Positions 28,961 through 39,507 are shown, numbered from the stretch's first letter. The stretch is 64,000 bases of DNA from GCA-2686265 sp036010965 (GCA_036010965.1 DASCMO010000007.1:1-64000); one strand, 5' to 3'. Numbers and translations: made by a program. Notes: generated by a model from the letters alone, not told the origin.

Positions 28961-29013
28961 CCTACCGCGCCCGCCGGCAGACCGACCGCGCGGGGGGGCC
29001 CGGGCTGCGCATC

Positions 29014-29042
29014 TTGCAGCGTCCCCGGCCAGGCCTTATCTT
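29014..29042 (+). promoter_or_regulatory. Possible sigma-70 promoter of zinc-ribbon gene 1
   Basis: TTGCAG (29014-29019) and TATCTT (29037-29042) are separated by exactly 17 nt, four of six matches to each consensus box. This would give a leader of about 95 nt before the ATG at 29146. Confidence 0.4.
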
Positions 29043-29145
29043 GCCTGCCATCAACGCCTTGGGCGACCGGTCGGGGTGCGGGCCGGGCGTCCTGCGCCTT
29101 CCCGGTCCGCCGCCTTCTCCCCATCTTCTCCGTGCCGAGCCGCCC

Positions 29146-30387
29146 ATGATCATCGAATGCCCCGCATGTGGCGCCCGCGCCAAGCTGCCCGATAGCAAGG
29201 AAGGCGCCAAGGTCCGCTGCTCGGAGTGCGAGCGCATCTATCTAGCGCACCCCTCCGGCGCCCGAGCCAGCGCCAAGACCAGCAGCTCGGCCATGCCCGT
29301 CGGCATCGGTGCCGGAGTGGTCGCCCTGATCATCGTCGTCTTCGCCATCACCAATAGAGGACCGGCGACCACGGCGGCCCCTCCCGCGCCCGAGGCGCAG
29401 ATGCCCGAGATCGTCCTCATCGACTACGGCTTCGATTCTGCGCTCTGCAAGTTCGCGCGCAGCCTGCACGACGCCGCGGCCCTGGGCGACGAGTTCCTGC
29501 TCCAGACCTCCATTGACCAGGACCGTGTCTGGGAACGCCTGAGCGCAGCAGCCGAGGGCGACGCGCTCCAGAGGGACAACTTCATGGTGGCTGTCCTCGA
29601 CGGCCTGCTTGCCGACGCACCGACCAACCTCGTCGGCGCCTGGACTCCCTTCGACGGAGAGGTGATCGAGGAGGGAGACGAGGTGGCGCTCCTGCGCCTC
29701 GTCCTCCAGCCCCGCGATGCCGCTACCGCCGGCGGGACGCGCCACATCGAGTGGCGCCTCTCGCGCGCCGGGGACAAGTGGAAGGCCTGGTCCTGGGAGC
29801 GCTGGATCTCCCCGGAGGAAGAAAAGAACAACCGCATCGCGCGCGCCCGCAGGAACAAGAAGAAGACCCTCAGCGACGGCTCTGTCGTGCTCGAGGCGGA
29901 ACCCGAGCCGATCGCCCACCTGGACTCGACCTCGTCCGAGCTGCGCACGCGCATCGACGAGATGATCAGCAGCCTGCATCGGCTCGACGACCTCCGACCC
30001 CGGGAGCTGACCAACCTGCGCAACGAACTGGTGGTCATCGGGAGGCCCGCCGTGCCGGCGCTCCTGACCTCGATGTACGAGCTGGACCGGGCAGGCTGGA
30101 CGGACGAGACCCTGATCGTCGGCCAGCAGCTGCACATGCTTCTACAGGGCATCACTGGCTACGTGACGACCTTCAAGGCCCACGAGGCCCTGGGCGGAAC
30201 GCTCGAACGCCGCGACAGCGGCGTTCGCCAGTGGTTCAGCTGGTACGATCGGAAGTTCAAGCGCTTCGACCAGCGCAGCGAGGAGACGGACCTGCTCGAG
30301 ACCGCGATCGTGCCGAAGACCGAGCGCGAGAGACGCGAGCTGGAGAAGTACAAGAGAATCACCGAGCAGGAAGAGAGCGACGGCTGA
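29146..30387 (+). CDS. Zinc-ribbon single-pass membrane protein 1
   Basis: 413 residues. An N-terminal zinc ribbon of the MJ0042/CPxCG type (Cys 5, 8, 25 and 28) is followed by a Ser/Ala linker, one transmembrane segment (about 50-70), a Pro/Ala spacer and a folded exported or periplasmic region of about 330 residues with a charged C-terminus. This is a recurrent planctomycete layout in which the ribbon is cytoplasmic. No catalytic motif is seen. ATG at 29146 was chosen because the ribbon begins there. A second gene of the same layout lies 91 bp downstream. Function unknown. Confidence 0.75.
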   Translation: MIIECPACGARAKLPDSKEGAKVRCSECERIYLAHPSGARASAKTSSSAMPVGIGAGVVALIIVVFAITNRGPATTAAPPAPEAQMPEIVLIDYGFDSALCKFARSLHDAAALGDEFLLQTSIDQDRVWERLSAAAEGDALQRDNFMVAVLDGLLADAPTNLVGAWTPFDGEVIEEGDEVALLRLVLQPRDAATAGGTRHIEWRLSRAGDKWKAWSWERWISPEEEKNNRIARARRNKKKTLSDGSVVLEAEPEPIAHLDSTSSELRTRIDEMISSLHRLDDLRPRELTNLRNELVVIGRPAVPALLTSMYELDRAGWTDETLIVGQQLHMLLQGITGYVTTFKAHEALGGTLERRDSGVRQWFSWYDRKFKRFDQRSEETDLLETAIVPKTERERRELEKYKRITEQEESDG

Positions 30388-30478
30388 CCCAAGGGGTAAG
30401 CCTCACCTCCTCCATTCCGCGCGCCCACGCGAGGGGCATCGAGCGAACAGCGATCACGGACAGAAACGAGAAGGACTC

Positions 30479-31768
30479 ATGAGTCATCGCATCGGAACGT
30501 GCGCCTCCTGTGGCGCCACCTACAAGCTCCCCGCCTCCTTCGCCGCCGACAAGGCGCGCTGCAAGGAGTGCGAAGGCGTGGTGGAGATCGGCGCCATCGA
30601 GGGCGAAGCCCCCGCAGCGACCCCGAAACCGACAGCGGCGCCGGTTCCCGCCAAGCGGGTTCCCGCCAAACCCGTTCGCGCCAAGTCCAGCGCGCCCGCC
30701 GCAAAGCCCAAGGCCGAGCCCAAGCCCAAGAAGCGCAGCGGTCCGAGCATGAAGGAGCGACTCCTCGAGGAGCGGCGGGCCGCAGCCGAGGGAGCAGGCG
30801 AGCAGCAACCCGCGCTGGCGAAGAAACCGACCGCGGTGAAGAGACCCGGCGTGCTGAAGAAAGCTGCGGCGGCGAAGGCCGAACCCGCCGCCAGGGGGAC
30901 GAAGGAGTCCGGCTCCAAGTCCGCCGCACCCGCGAGCCGACACCGGGGCTCTTCCTCACGGCGCCGGCGTGGCGCCGCCGCCGAGGGCGGTGAAGATGTC
31001 CGAGAGCGCCTGCGAAAGACCAAGAAGTCCCCTCTCGTGCCGGCCCTGGCCGCCCTGGCCGCCCTCGGCCTCGCCGGCGGCACCGTCTGGTACATGATGG
31101 ACTCCGAGAAGGCCGGCTCGGAGCTCAGCGAGGAGACGGCTGCGGTCGAGACACAGGACGAGACCGGGACGAGCAGCGAGCCCGAGGAGGCCCCCAGCCC
31201 CGACTCGCAAGCGGAGCCCGAGGACGAGCCGGAACCCGAACCGGAGCCCAAGCCCAAGCCCGTCAAGCGCAAGGATCCCGCCTCGATCGACCTGACCGCG
31301 ATCGGGGACTACGGCTCCATCCCGGGACTCACCGACGACGAGTTCTCCAAGCTCCAGCGCCTGGCGGTGACCATGATCGACCCCGAGGCCGGCGCCGCGG
31401 GCAACCGTGCACGCATGGCCCTGCTCAACGCGGAGAAGAGCGCCTTCCCCGCCGTCCTGAACGTCATGAAGGACATCGACTTCTCCACCGAACAGGGCTT
31501 CCGCGACGGTGATCTCTGCCAGCGCCTGTTGATGGAGATCTGCAACGGCAACAACTTCGGCTGGAAGTACTCTGCCTTGGAAGAGGACGAGTGGTTCAAC
31601 AAGTTCGTCGTCCAGCGCTGGTGCACCCAGTGGGACCGGGCGAAGGACGACGAAGCCTACTGGCTGAAGTTCTCCAAGCAGGACGCCGCGCCGGAGGCCG
31701 CGACCGACGCCGGTGAACCCGCCATCAGCGATGACGACCTGGACGACCTGGACGACCTGGACGGCTAG
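30479..31768 (+). CDS. Zinc-ribbon single-pass membrane protein 2
   Basis: 429 residues with the same plan as its upstream neighbour: an N-terminal zinc ribbon (Cys 8, 11, 28 and 31), a long Lys/Pro/Ala basic low-complexity linker (about 40-180), one transmembrane segment (about 185-205), an acidic Glu/Pro linker, then a domain of about 150 residues and an Asp-rich repeat tail (DDLDDLDDLDG). AAGGA precedes the ATG. The basic cytoplasmic stretch could bind nucleic acid or polyanions; the acidic one is on the other side of the membrane. The globular part is not recognisable. Likely an ancient paralogue of the preceding gene. Confidence 0.72.
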   Translation: MSHRIGTCASCGATYKLPASFAADKARCKECEGVVEIGAIEGEAPAATPKPTAAPVPAKRVPAKPVRAKSSAPAAKPKAEPKPKKRSGPSMKERLLEERRAAAEGAGEQQPALAKKPTAVKRPGVLKKAAAAKAEPAARGTKESGSKSAAPASRHRGSSSRRRRGAAAEGGEDVRERLRKTKKSPLVPALAALAALGLAGGTVWYMMDSEKAGSELSEETAAVETQDETGTSSEPEEAPSPDSQAEPEDEPEPEPEPKPKPVKRKDPASIDLTAIGDYGSIPGLTDDEFSKLQRLAVTMIDPEAGAAGNRARMALLNAEKSAFPAVLNVMKDIDFSTEQGFRDGDLCQRLLMEICNGNNFGWKYSALEEDEWFNKFVVQRWCTQWDRAKDDEAYWLKFSKQDAAPEAATDAGEPAISDDDLDDLDDLDG

Positions 31769-31804
31769 CCGCATTCCTCGCGCGCATCGCGCATGAGCGT
31801 GCAA

Positions 31805-31825
31805 GCCGTTCGCGGTGCGAACGGC
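31805..31825. terminator. Bidirectional hairpin between convergent genes
   Basis: A perfect 9-bp inverted repeat GCCGTTCGC/GCGAACGGC with a 3-nt loop lies between the zinc-ribbon gene 2 stop and the gamma-glutamyltransferase stop, the only notable feature of the 109-bp convergent gap. It lacks a T tract. Confidence 0.6.
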
Positions 31826-31877
31826 CTCTGCACCCGCAGACCCATCGGTGAGGGCGGAGGGGCCGTGATCGATGCGG

Positions 31878-33665
31878 TCAGCGCGGAGGGCGTGCGGGCC
31901 GCGCGACGCCAGTGCGCTCTGTCCCCCCAGCGCCACCTCGCCGAGGGTCGCTGCACGCGCTGACGGCCCGACCCTCGACCCAGATGGCCTGAACGCTGCC
32001 AAAGCGGCGCTCGATGCGCTCGACCGCGTGACCACGCTCCACCAGCTCCGCCAGCGGGTCCGGCTCCCAGGAGAATTCGGGCGTCGCCTCGAAGAAGGTC
32101 CGCGCGGGAGACCACTGCTGGTGCAGGCGAGGGGCCGCCACGGCCGCCTGCAACTCCTGGCCCAGGACCAGAGTGCGGAGCAGGACCTGCAGGGTGGCGG
32201 TGATGATGCGCGGCCCCCCCGGGCTGCCGAGGACCAGCCGCACCCGTCCATCGGGACCGAGCACGATGGTGGGCGACATGGAAGAGAGGGGTCGCTTGCC
32301 GGGTCGGATGGCATTGGCCAGGGAGCCGACCAGGCCGAACATGTTGGGCACGCCGGCCTGGATGGCAAAGTCGTCCAGCTCGTTGTTCAAGAGGAACCCC
32401 CAGCCCTCCACCATCGTGCCGCTCCCGAATGAGGCGTTGAGGGTAGTCGTCATGGCCAGGGCGCCACCCTCGCGATCCACGATCGAGAGGTGGGTCGTCT
32501 GTTCGGACTCGGGTGGCGGCGTTGGCGCCCAGGCAGCCACATCCGGGTTAGCCCGCTCGCTGATCGCGATGCGCCGCGCGGCGATCCACCCGGGTGCCAG
32601 CAACGAATCGGTGGGCACGGGATAGAAGTCCGGATCGCCCATGTGTAGCGCGCGATCGGCGAAGGCCTGGCGCATGGCCTCGATCCACCAGTGCAGCATG
32701 CGCTCGCCAGGTTCCCCTCCCCCGCCGTCGGCCTCGCCCTCCAGGGGCAAGCCGTCGAGCACGCCCAGAACCGACAGCACCACCAGACCTCCCGAGCTTG
32801 GCGGAGGCATGGTCAGGAGTTCGTGGCCCCGAAAGCGCCCGCGCAGGACGGGGCGCTCGACACTCCGGTACGCGCCCAGGTCCTCGAGGGTCAGGGTGCC
32901 GGGAGCCGGCAGACCCGCGCCAGGGACAGGCGTACGCAGCACCTCGCGCACGACGGCGGCCGCCACCGGTCCGCGATAGAAACCGTCGGGTCCCTCGCGA
33001 GCGTAGCGCGCCAGGGTGCGGGCCAGGTCTGGCTGCACCAGCAGCTCCCCCGCCGCCAGGGGCACGCCACCTGGGTAGAAAACGGCCCTCGCTGGCCCGT
33101 TCATTTTCTCAAGGACCCGCGCGCTGCTCAGGTCGCGGGCCAGCCAGGGGTCCACGGGAAACCCCTCGCGCGCCAGACGGATGGCTGGCTGCACCAGATC
33201 CGCGAAGCTCAAGCGTCCCGAGCCACGCTGGCGGTGCAACTCGAACAGGCCGTGGGGCGATCCGGGGATCCCGACCGCCAGAGCCCCGGAGATCGAGCGC
33301 GCCGGAACATGCACGCCCCCTTCGTCCAGGTAGCGGGCAGGGTCGGCGGCGCTCGGGGCCGTCTCGCGGAAGTCCAGGGCCCAGGCATCTCCCGCGGGCG
33401 AGACGTGCACGGCGAAGCCTCCGCCCCCGAGGTTCCCTGCCTGGGGCAGGCAGACCACCAGGGCCAGGGCGGTGGCCACGGCTGCGTCCGCGGCGTTCCC
33501 CCCGCGCTCCAGGATCTCGAGCCCCACGGTAGTGGCCCTCGGGTGCTCCGCGACGACCGCACCCTCGCGCAGCCTCGTCACCCCCGGCGCCTCGCCTGGA
33601 CCTCGGCAGGTGACGGAGAGCCCGATGACCAGGCCGCAGATCAGGAGCGTCGACGAGTGCGTCAC
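31878..33665 (-). CDS. ggt: Gamma-glutamyltransferase
   Basis: A 595-residue N-terminal nucleophile hydrolase that cleaves glutathione and other gamma-glutamyl compounds in the periplasm. The self-cleavage/nucleophile threonine is at about 390, in QTTHLSIVD, dividing it into large and small subunits; PLSSMSPTIV and GSPGGPRI oxyanion motifs follow. GTG at 33665 was taken as start because it opens a signal peptide ending in a possible lipobox (LSVTC, Cys about 20); it lies 7 nt after the stop of the NIL-domain gene. The last 20 residues are Arg/Gly/Pro-rich and not conserved in the family. Confidence 0.93.
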   Translation of the reverse strand: MTHSSTLLICGLVIGLSVTCRGPGEAPGVTRLREGAVVAEHPRATTVGLEILERGGNAADAAVATALALVVCLPQAGNLGGGGFAVHVSPAGDAWALDFRETAPSAADPARYLDEGGVHVPARSISGALAVGIPGSPHGLFELHRQRGSGRLSFADLVQPAIRLAREGFPVDPWLARDLSSARVLEKMNGPARAVFYPGGVPLAAGELLVQPDLARTLARYAREGPDGFYRGPVAAAVVREVLRTPVPGAGLPAPGTLTLEDLGAYRSVERPVLRGRFRGHELLTMPPPSSGGLVVLSVLGVLDGLPLEGEADGGGGEPGERMLHWWIEAMRQAFADRALHMGDPDFYPVPTDSLLAPGWIAARRIAISERANPDVAAWAPTPPPESEQTTHLSIVDREGGALAMTTTLNASFGSGTMVEGWGFLLNNELDDFAIQAGVPNMFGLVGSLANAIRPGKRPLSSMSPTIVLGPDGRVRLVLGSPGGPRIITATLQVLLRTLVLGQELQAAVAAPRLHQQWSPARTFFEATPEFSWEPDPLAELVERGHAVERIERRFGSVQAIWVEGRAVSACSDPRRGGAGGTERTGVARPARPPR

Positions 33666-33672
33666 CGCGAAC

Positions 33673-33924
33673 TCAGAATCCGGGCACCTCGTCGGTCTCG
33701 GCGATGTCCTCGACCTGGACGCCCCGCTCTCGCAGGTACTCGATGGCCTGCTCGATCGCATCCTCGCCGCCGTCGATCTCGACCGCCACCAGGGCCACCT
33801 TGTCGGTGATGCTGGCCGCTCGGATGTTGGGGATCACTCCGAAGCGTTCTCCCAGCGTGTGGCTGATGATGGGCTCGGAGATCAGTTCCTGAGGAAAGGT
33901 GCAGAAGATCTTCTTGGAAGTCAT
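33673..33924 (-). CDS. Small NIL (ACT-like) domain protein
   Basis: An 83-residue protein matching the NIL domain, an ACT-like fold found at the C-terminus of methionine-importer ATPases and in some ferredoxins: it opens with FCTFPQELISEPIISHTL and ends YLRERGVQVE. Here it stands alone with no ATPase or ferredoxin attached. ATG at 33924 has GGAGG at SD distance. NIL domains sense small molecules such as methionine, so a sulfur or amino-acid role beside gamma-glutamyltransferase is plausible but unproven. Confidence 0.8.
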   Translation of the reverse strand: MTSKKIFCTFPQELISEPIISHTLGERFGVIPNIRAASITDKVALVAVEIDGGEDAIEQAIEYLRERGVQVEDIAETDEVPGF

Positions 33925-33979
33925 CGCACCTCCATCCCACCAAAAGTACACCCTCGGCCGCAAGGGCAGGGTGAGCCGG

Positions 33980-34624
33980 TCATCGCGGAGCGCGCAGGAA
34001 TGCCAGGCCAGCGAACGCCAGCCCCAGCAACAGCAGGGGCACGGCCGCACCCGGGGCCCTCCATGCACTGCGCAGTTCGGGGCCGAAGTCCATGGTGCCG
34101 GCCGGGCCGTAGACCTCGGGGTGACGCATGAAATCGAGCCCGCCGCACTCCAGGACAACCGCCACCGGGGACAGGTCGAGCAGGCGCGCCGCCACGGGAG
34201 GGGACCAGGGGCGTGCGAGCTCTCCGCCGCCGCCGGGAAGGGCCGTGAGCAGGCCGCAGAGCAGGAAGGCCGCGCCCGCGGCGCGCATGGCCGAGCGCCG
34301 GCAGACCAGGCCCACTCCCCAGCCCAGGGTGAACAGCCCGGCGACGGCCCACCAGGCTCCGGACGGATCGGGCAGGCCGGAGTTCAGGCCTATCCCGTGC
34401 ACCGCAGCCCACCAGGGCAGGAGCACCAGTAAGGCGGTGACGCGCGGCAGCCAGGCGCCGGCGAGTATCCCGAGGCCCGTCGACACGAGTGCCAGCCAGG
34501 CCAGCAGGGCCACCGGATCCAGGTCTCCGGCGCGCGAGGGCAACAGCCCCGCCAGGCCCGCGCTCGACAGGATTAGCAAGAGCACGGCCGGCCGGCGGAC
34601 CGTGATCGGGAGGGCGGAATCCAT
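33980..34624 (-). CDS. Polytopic membrane protein of unknown function
   Basis: About 214 residues with roughly six hydrophobic segments and short loops; a soluble stretch of about 45 residues sits before the last helix. I do not recognise the family. Start taken at ATG 34624, because the longer reading frame begins with unlikely charged residues that run into the divergent promoter. It lies 55 bp upstream of the NIL-domain gene and is divergent from the TIM-barrel gene. Confidence 0.6.
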   Translation of the reverse strand: MDSALPITVRRPAVLLLILSSAGLAGLLPSRAGDLDPVALLAWLALVSTGLGILAGAWLPRVTALLVLLPWWAAVHGIGLNSGLPDPSGAWWAVAGLFTLGWGVGLVCRRSAMRAAGAAFLLCGLLTALPGGGGELARPWSPPVAARLLDLSPVAVVLECGGLDFMRHPEVYGPAGTMDFGPELRSAWRAPGAAVPLLLLGLAFAGLAFLRAPR

Positions 34625-34662
34625 GGGGGCGCTCGCGCGGCCGACTCCGACCGCCGGTCCTT

Positions 34663-34668
34663 TATACT
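34663..34668 (+). promoter_or_regulatory. Possible -10 element of the TIM-barrel gene
   Basis: TATACT (five of six to TATAAT) lies 27 nt upstream of the ATG at 34696. The matching -35 region is GC-rich and weak. Confidence 0.35.
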
Positions 34669-34695
34669 CCTCTGCTCTCCCTCTCCCCAACGCCC

Positions 34696-35598
34696 ATGCG
34701 ACTCCCCCTCGACCGCCGTGAGTTCTGCCGCTCCTCCCTCGCCTCCCTCACGGTCCTGGGCCTGGGAGGCGCTCAGTTTCCTCCCCCGCCGCGACCGGAG
34801 AAGCTCGATCTCGCCGCGCGCCTCTCGATGACCCCTCCCGAGGGCAGCCTGGAGGAGCGCTTCGCACTCCTGCGCGACGCAGGCTTCGCGGGCGTGGAGC
34901 TCGACCACTCCGATGCGATCGACGCACGAGAGGTGAAGGACGCCAGCGCAGCGACCGGCCTCGCTGTGCACGGCCTGCGCGAGGCCGACGCGCTCGACCA
35001 TCCCCTCACCAGCGACGATCCCAACGTGCGCGCTCACGGTCGCGAGGTGCTGGAGCGGGCCCTGCGGCTGTGCAAGGCGGTGGGCGGATCGGGCGTCGGG
35101 CTCCTCCCCGGCCAGGTTACACCCGAGATCTCCTATGCCCGGGCCTGGAACCACGCGCGCGTCGAGCTGCGCGCCATGGCCCCCCTGGCCGAGTCCCTCG
35201 GCCTGCGGATCGGCCTGAAGAACGGACCCAATCGCTTCCTGCTCAGCCCTCTGGAAGCGGCCCGCTTCGTGGACGAGCTCGCCAGCCCCGTCTTCGGTTG
35301 GCATCTGGACGTCGCCTGGTCCCTGGCCCTCTCCTGGCCCCAGCACTGGATCCATGTCCTCGGCGCGCGTCTGCTCAAGGTGGACCTGCGAGACTTCAGT
35401 CGCGCCGCGAGCGAGAGCACGGGCTTCAGCAGGGGCTTCGACGTCGCCCTGGGACAGGGGGACTGCCAGTGGGAGGCCCTGCTCGAGGCCCTGGCCCACG
35501 CCCGCTACAACGGCTGGGTCACGACCGACGTGCCCGGGGGCGACGCTCAGCGCCTGGGAACCGTGGCACGCACAGCAACCGAGCTGCTGGGACGCTGA
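34696..35598 (+). CDS. Xylose isomerase-like TIM-barrel protein (sugar phosphate isomerase/epimerase family), probable Tat substrate
   Basis: 300 residues. The N-terminus contains DRREFCRSSLASLTVLGLGG, a twin-arginine signal, so the protein is likely exported folded. The body matches AP-endonuclease family 2/xylose isomerase-like barrels: GFAGVELDHS, a metal-type loop in FGWHLDVAW and a late LKVDLRDF strand. Several usual metal ligands seem replaced (for example Lys-Asn where a Glu normally sits at about 174-176), so an enzymatic role is uncertain. Monocistronic. Confidence 0.72.
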   Translation: MRLPLDRREFCRSSLASLTVLGLGGAQFPPPPRPEKLDLAARLSMTPPEGSLEERFALLRDAGFAGVELDHSDAIDAREVKDASAATGLAVHGLREADALDHPLTSDDPNVRAHGREVLERALRLCKAVGGSGVGLLPGQVTPEISYARAWNHARVELRAMAPLAESLGLRIGLKNGPNRFLLSPLEAARFVDELASPVFGWHLDVAWSLALSWPQHWIHVLGARLLKVDLRDFSRAASESTGFSRGFDVALGQGDCQWEALLEALAHARYNGWVTTDVPGGDAQRLGTVARTATELLGR

Positions 35599-35664
35599 GG
35601 GCCTCTCCGCGCCCTCCCCATCCGGCCCCGACCCACCGTCCTGGCCTGCCCCTGCCCAATCGCC

Positions 35665-35670
35665 TAGAAT
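35665..35670 (+). promoter_or_regulatory. Possible -10 hexamer of the KamA-type gene
   Basis: TAGAAT lies 58 nt upstream of the GTG start in the 129-bp gap; the -35 region is weak. The same hexamer precedes the HlyD-like gene. Confidence 0.3.
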
Positions 35671-35727
35671 GCCCGTTGGCACGGTGCGTACCCCTGTCTC
35701 GCCGGTGCCTGCCCCTCCTCGAGGGGC

Positions 35728-37158
<1,431 letters not shown>

Positions 37159-37191
37159 GTCCCGGGCGCACCCCCAGAGTGCTCTGGACCC

Positions 37192-38487
37192 TCAGCGAGC
37201 GTGGGCCGTGAGCCAGTCACCCAGGACATGGGCCGCGCCGCGCAGACCGACAGCGAGAGCTCCCTCGTCGGGGGCAAAGGTCGGCGTGTGGATCCGGCCC
37301 GGTTCTCCAGCCTTGGGGTCAGTCGTGCCCAGAAAGAAGTAGCAGCCGGGGACCTCCCTGGCGAAGAAGGCGAAGTCCTCCCCACCCATGTGAGGCCGCT
37401 CGACCTTCAGGTTCTCCGCTCCCACGACGCGTGCGAGGGTCGCGCGGACTCCGATCACCAGCTGCGGGTCATTGACGGTCACGGGCGTGATCCGGTCGAT
37501 CGTCACGACGGCACGCGCTCCCATGGCCTCGGCCACGCCCTCCGCGATCTCGCGGATGCGCTCGTGCACCTGCTCCTGGACACGCTCGTCGTGGGTGCGC
37601 ACGGTCCCCAGCAACTCGGCTGAAGCGGGGATGATGTTGAAGCGGTTGCCGGCCGAGAACTTCCCGATCGTCACGACCACGCGCTCGTGGGTCGTCACGC
37701 TGCGGGAGACGACCGTCTGCAATGCCAGAACGATCTGACTCGCGGTCACGATCGGGTCAATCCCCTCCTCGGGGTAGGCGCCGTGGGACTGCTGGCCGAA
37801 GACCTCGATCCGCAACCGGTCGACCGCGGCCATCACTCCGCCCGGCATGGCAGCGATCGACCCGACCGGCAGGCTCGGGCTGACATGCAGTCCAAAGACC
37901 GCTTGGGGTCGAACGGGTTCGAAGGCCCCCTCGGCCAGCATGCGCGCCGCGCCGTGCAGACCGGGACCGGGGTGTCCCTCCTCCGCGGGCTGAAAGAGAA
38001 AGAGCACGCTGCCAGGCAGCCGCGATCGCACCTCTTTTCGAGCCAGGACCGTCGCCACGCCCAGGGCCACGGCGGTGTGCACATCGTGGCCGCAGGCGTG
38101 CATCACGCCCACGTCCTCACCGCCCCACTCATCGGTGACGCGGCTGGCGTAGGCCAGGCCCGTCTCCTCGGTCACGGGCAAGGCGTCCATGTCGGCTCGC
38201 CAGGCGCAGACGCCACCCGGGCGTCCGCCGCGCAGCAAGCCCACCACGCCCGTGCCTCCGATGCCCGTGCGCACTTCGAGCCCCAGGCGCTCCAGCTGCT
38301 CTGCCACCAGAGCGGCCGTACGATGTTCGCGTTCACCGAGCTCGGGATGCTCGTGGATATCCCGACGCCAGGCCACGGTCGCTTCCAGAGTCTCACCCAC
38401 GGCGATGTCGACGAGGGCGGCGAAGTCCTCCTGGGTGGCGGGTGCGGCCGGGGTCAGGCTGAGGAGCAGGAACAGGGCGGTGCGCAT
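37192..38487 (-). CDS. Exported M20-family amidohydrolase/peptidase
   Basis: 431 residues with a signal peptide (about 1-18). The M20D/HipO-like metal site is visible: HACGHDVHTA, the catalytic Glu pair in FQPAEEG, and a late His in HMGGEDFAFF. A lid domain with VFGQQSHGAYPEEGIDP matches N-acyl-amino-acid hydrolases (hippurate hydrolase, carboxypeptidase Ss1-like). It probably cleaves N-acyl amino acids or small peptides in the periplasm. It converges on the KamA-type gene across 33 bp containing a short CCAGAG/CTCTGG hairpin (37174-37187). Confidence 0.87.
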   Translation of the reverse strand: MRTALFLLLSLTPAAPATQEDFAALVDIAVGETLEATVAWRRDIHEHPELGEREHRTAALVAEQLERLGLEVRTGIGGTGVVGLLRGGRPGGVCAWRADMDALPVTEETGLAYASRVTDEWGGEDVGVMHACGHDVHTAVALGVATVLARKEVRSRLPGSVLFLFQPAEEGHPGPGLHGAARMLAEGAFEPVRPQAVFGLHVSPSLPVGSIAAMPGGVMAAVDRLRIEVFGQQSHGAYPEEGIDPIVTASQIVLALQTVVSRSVTTHERVVVTIGKFSAGNRFNIIPASAELLGTVRTHDERVQEQVHERIREIAEGVAEAMGARAVVTIDRITPVTVNDPQLVIGVRATLARVVGAENLKVERPHMGGEDFAFFAREVPGCYFFLGTTDPKAGEPGRIHTPTFAPDEGALAVGLRGAAHVLGDWLTAHAR

Positions 38488-38586
38488 GGTTGAGATCCTT
38501 CAGGCGGGGCGCCGCACACGCATTCATGCCTGGCGGCGAGGGCGGGGAAGGTACTCCAAACCCGCCGCGTTCCTCAACCCACGCCG

Positions 38587-38622
38587 ACGGCGCCGAGAGC
38601 CTCGGTGGGCTCCCGGCGCCGT
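38587..38622 (-). terminator. Long hairpin after the EF-hand gene
   Basis: A 15-bp stem with one mismatch (38587-38601 with 38608-38622) lies 25-60 nt past the EF-hand gene stop. It has no T tract. The remaining sequence up to the M20 gene start shows nothing else. Confidence 0.6.
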
Positions 38623-38646
38623 GTTCGAATCTCGCTGACCGACAGC

Positions 38647-39399
38647 CTACCTGCGGCTCGCGCGCCGGAGCGTCGCCCGGCGAGATTGGCCGGCGCCCTG
38701 AGGCTTGCGCGAGCCGGGGCGGGCCTGCCCGCGACCAGGTCGGCGGGGTGAACGGGCCTTGGAATCCTGGCCGCCGACACCAGAGCGACGCTGCGCATCG
38801 GAGGGCCCTTTCTTCTGAACACGCCGCGCGTCGCTCTGCGGGCGGCGTTCCTTGACCCGCTCCCCTTGACCGTGCTCGGACGATCCACCGGCGCGCACGC
38901 GAGCCCAATGGGAGCGCGCCTTGGCGGCCTCGGGGCCGTCCAGCACGCCGTTGCCGTTGGCGTCGAAACGCTCGAGCAACGCCAGGTGGAAGGGCGAGCC
39001 CTCCTTGGGTCCCTTGGGACCCTGCTTGTCCTTGGGCGCCTGCGAGCCCTTGGAACCCCGACCTTCGCCCTTGCGAGCCCCGCTCACATGACGACCGGGC
39101 TTCTGTCCCCGATAGGAAGAGCGCAGCTTGGCCCAGGCCTCGCGAGCCGCCCTGGCCTCCTGGGCATTCAGCTTGCCGTCCTTGTCGAGGTCGTGGCGCT
39201 CGATGAGCTTCAGCAAGCGCCCTTGAAGTTCGGGAGCCGCCGTGCGGGCGCGCTCGGGAGCGGGCCGCCTGCGCGAGGAACGCGCATCATCCTGGCGCGT
39301 GCCGAAGCGCTCCATGATGCCGGGCTTGACCTGGGCCTGAGCCGGGGCCGTGAATAGGGTCAGGGCGCCTGCCGCGCAGGCGAGAGCGAAGAGCTTCAT
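38647..39399 (-). CDS. Secreted EF-hand protein with basic low-complexity tail
   Basis: 250 residues: signal peptide (about 1-22, ending AQA), then two EF-hand loops, DLDKDGKLNAQE and DANGNGVLDGPE, separated by a Lys/Gly-rich linker, and an Arg/Ser/Gly-rich tail of about 80 residues. Both loops have Asp/Asn at positions 1, 3 and 5 and Glu at 12, so calcium binding is likely. The tail may bind anionic surface polymers. Found singly, downstream of the lipid-synthase gene run but separated from it by a hairpin. Confidence 0.75.
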   Translation of the reverse strand: MKLFALACAAGALTLFTAPAQAQVKPGIMERFGTRQDDARSSRRRPAPERARTAAPELQGRLLKLIERHDLDKDGKLNAQEARAAREAWAKLRSSYRGQKPGRHVSGARKGEGRGSKGSQAPKDKQGPKGPKEGSPFHLALLERFDANGNGVLDGPEAAKARSHWARVRAGGSSEHGQGERVKERRPQSDARRVQKKGPSDAQRRSGVGGQDSKARSPRRPGRGQARPGSRKPQGAGQSRRATLRRASRR

Positions 39400-39507
39400 G
39401 CTGGGTCCGTTCTGCAGTTTCTCTCTGAAAATCCGGGGACGGGGCAGGCGTGGCCTCTCCAGACCTGCCCGATACGAGGACATCTCAACCATAACCCCTT
39501 TCCAAGG

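Noticed and set aside
30600..31260. Low-complexity Lys/Pro/Ala coding stretch as a frameshift artefact
   Set aside because: The frame keeps a zinc ribbon before it and a transmembrane segment and folded domain after it.
38600..38650. GTTCGAATC resembling a tRNA T-loop
   Set aside because: The flanking bases cannot form a T-stem and no anticodon or acceptor stem fits; it lies beside a terminator hairpin.
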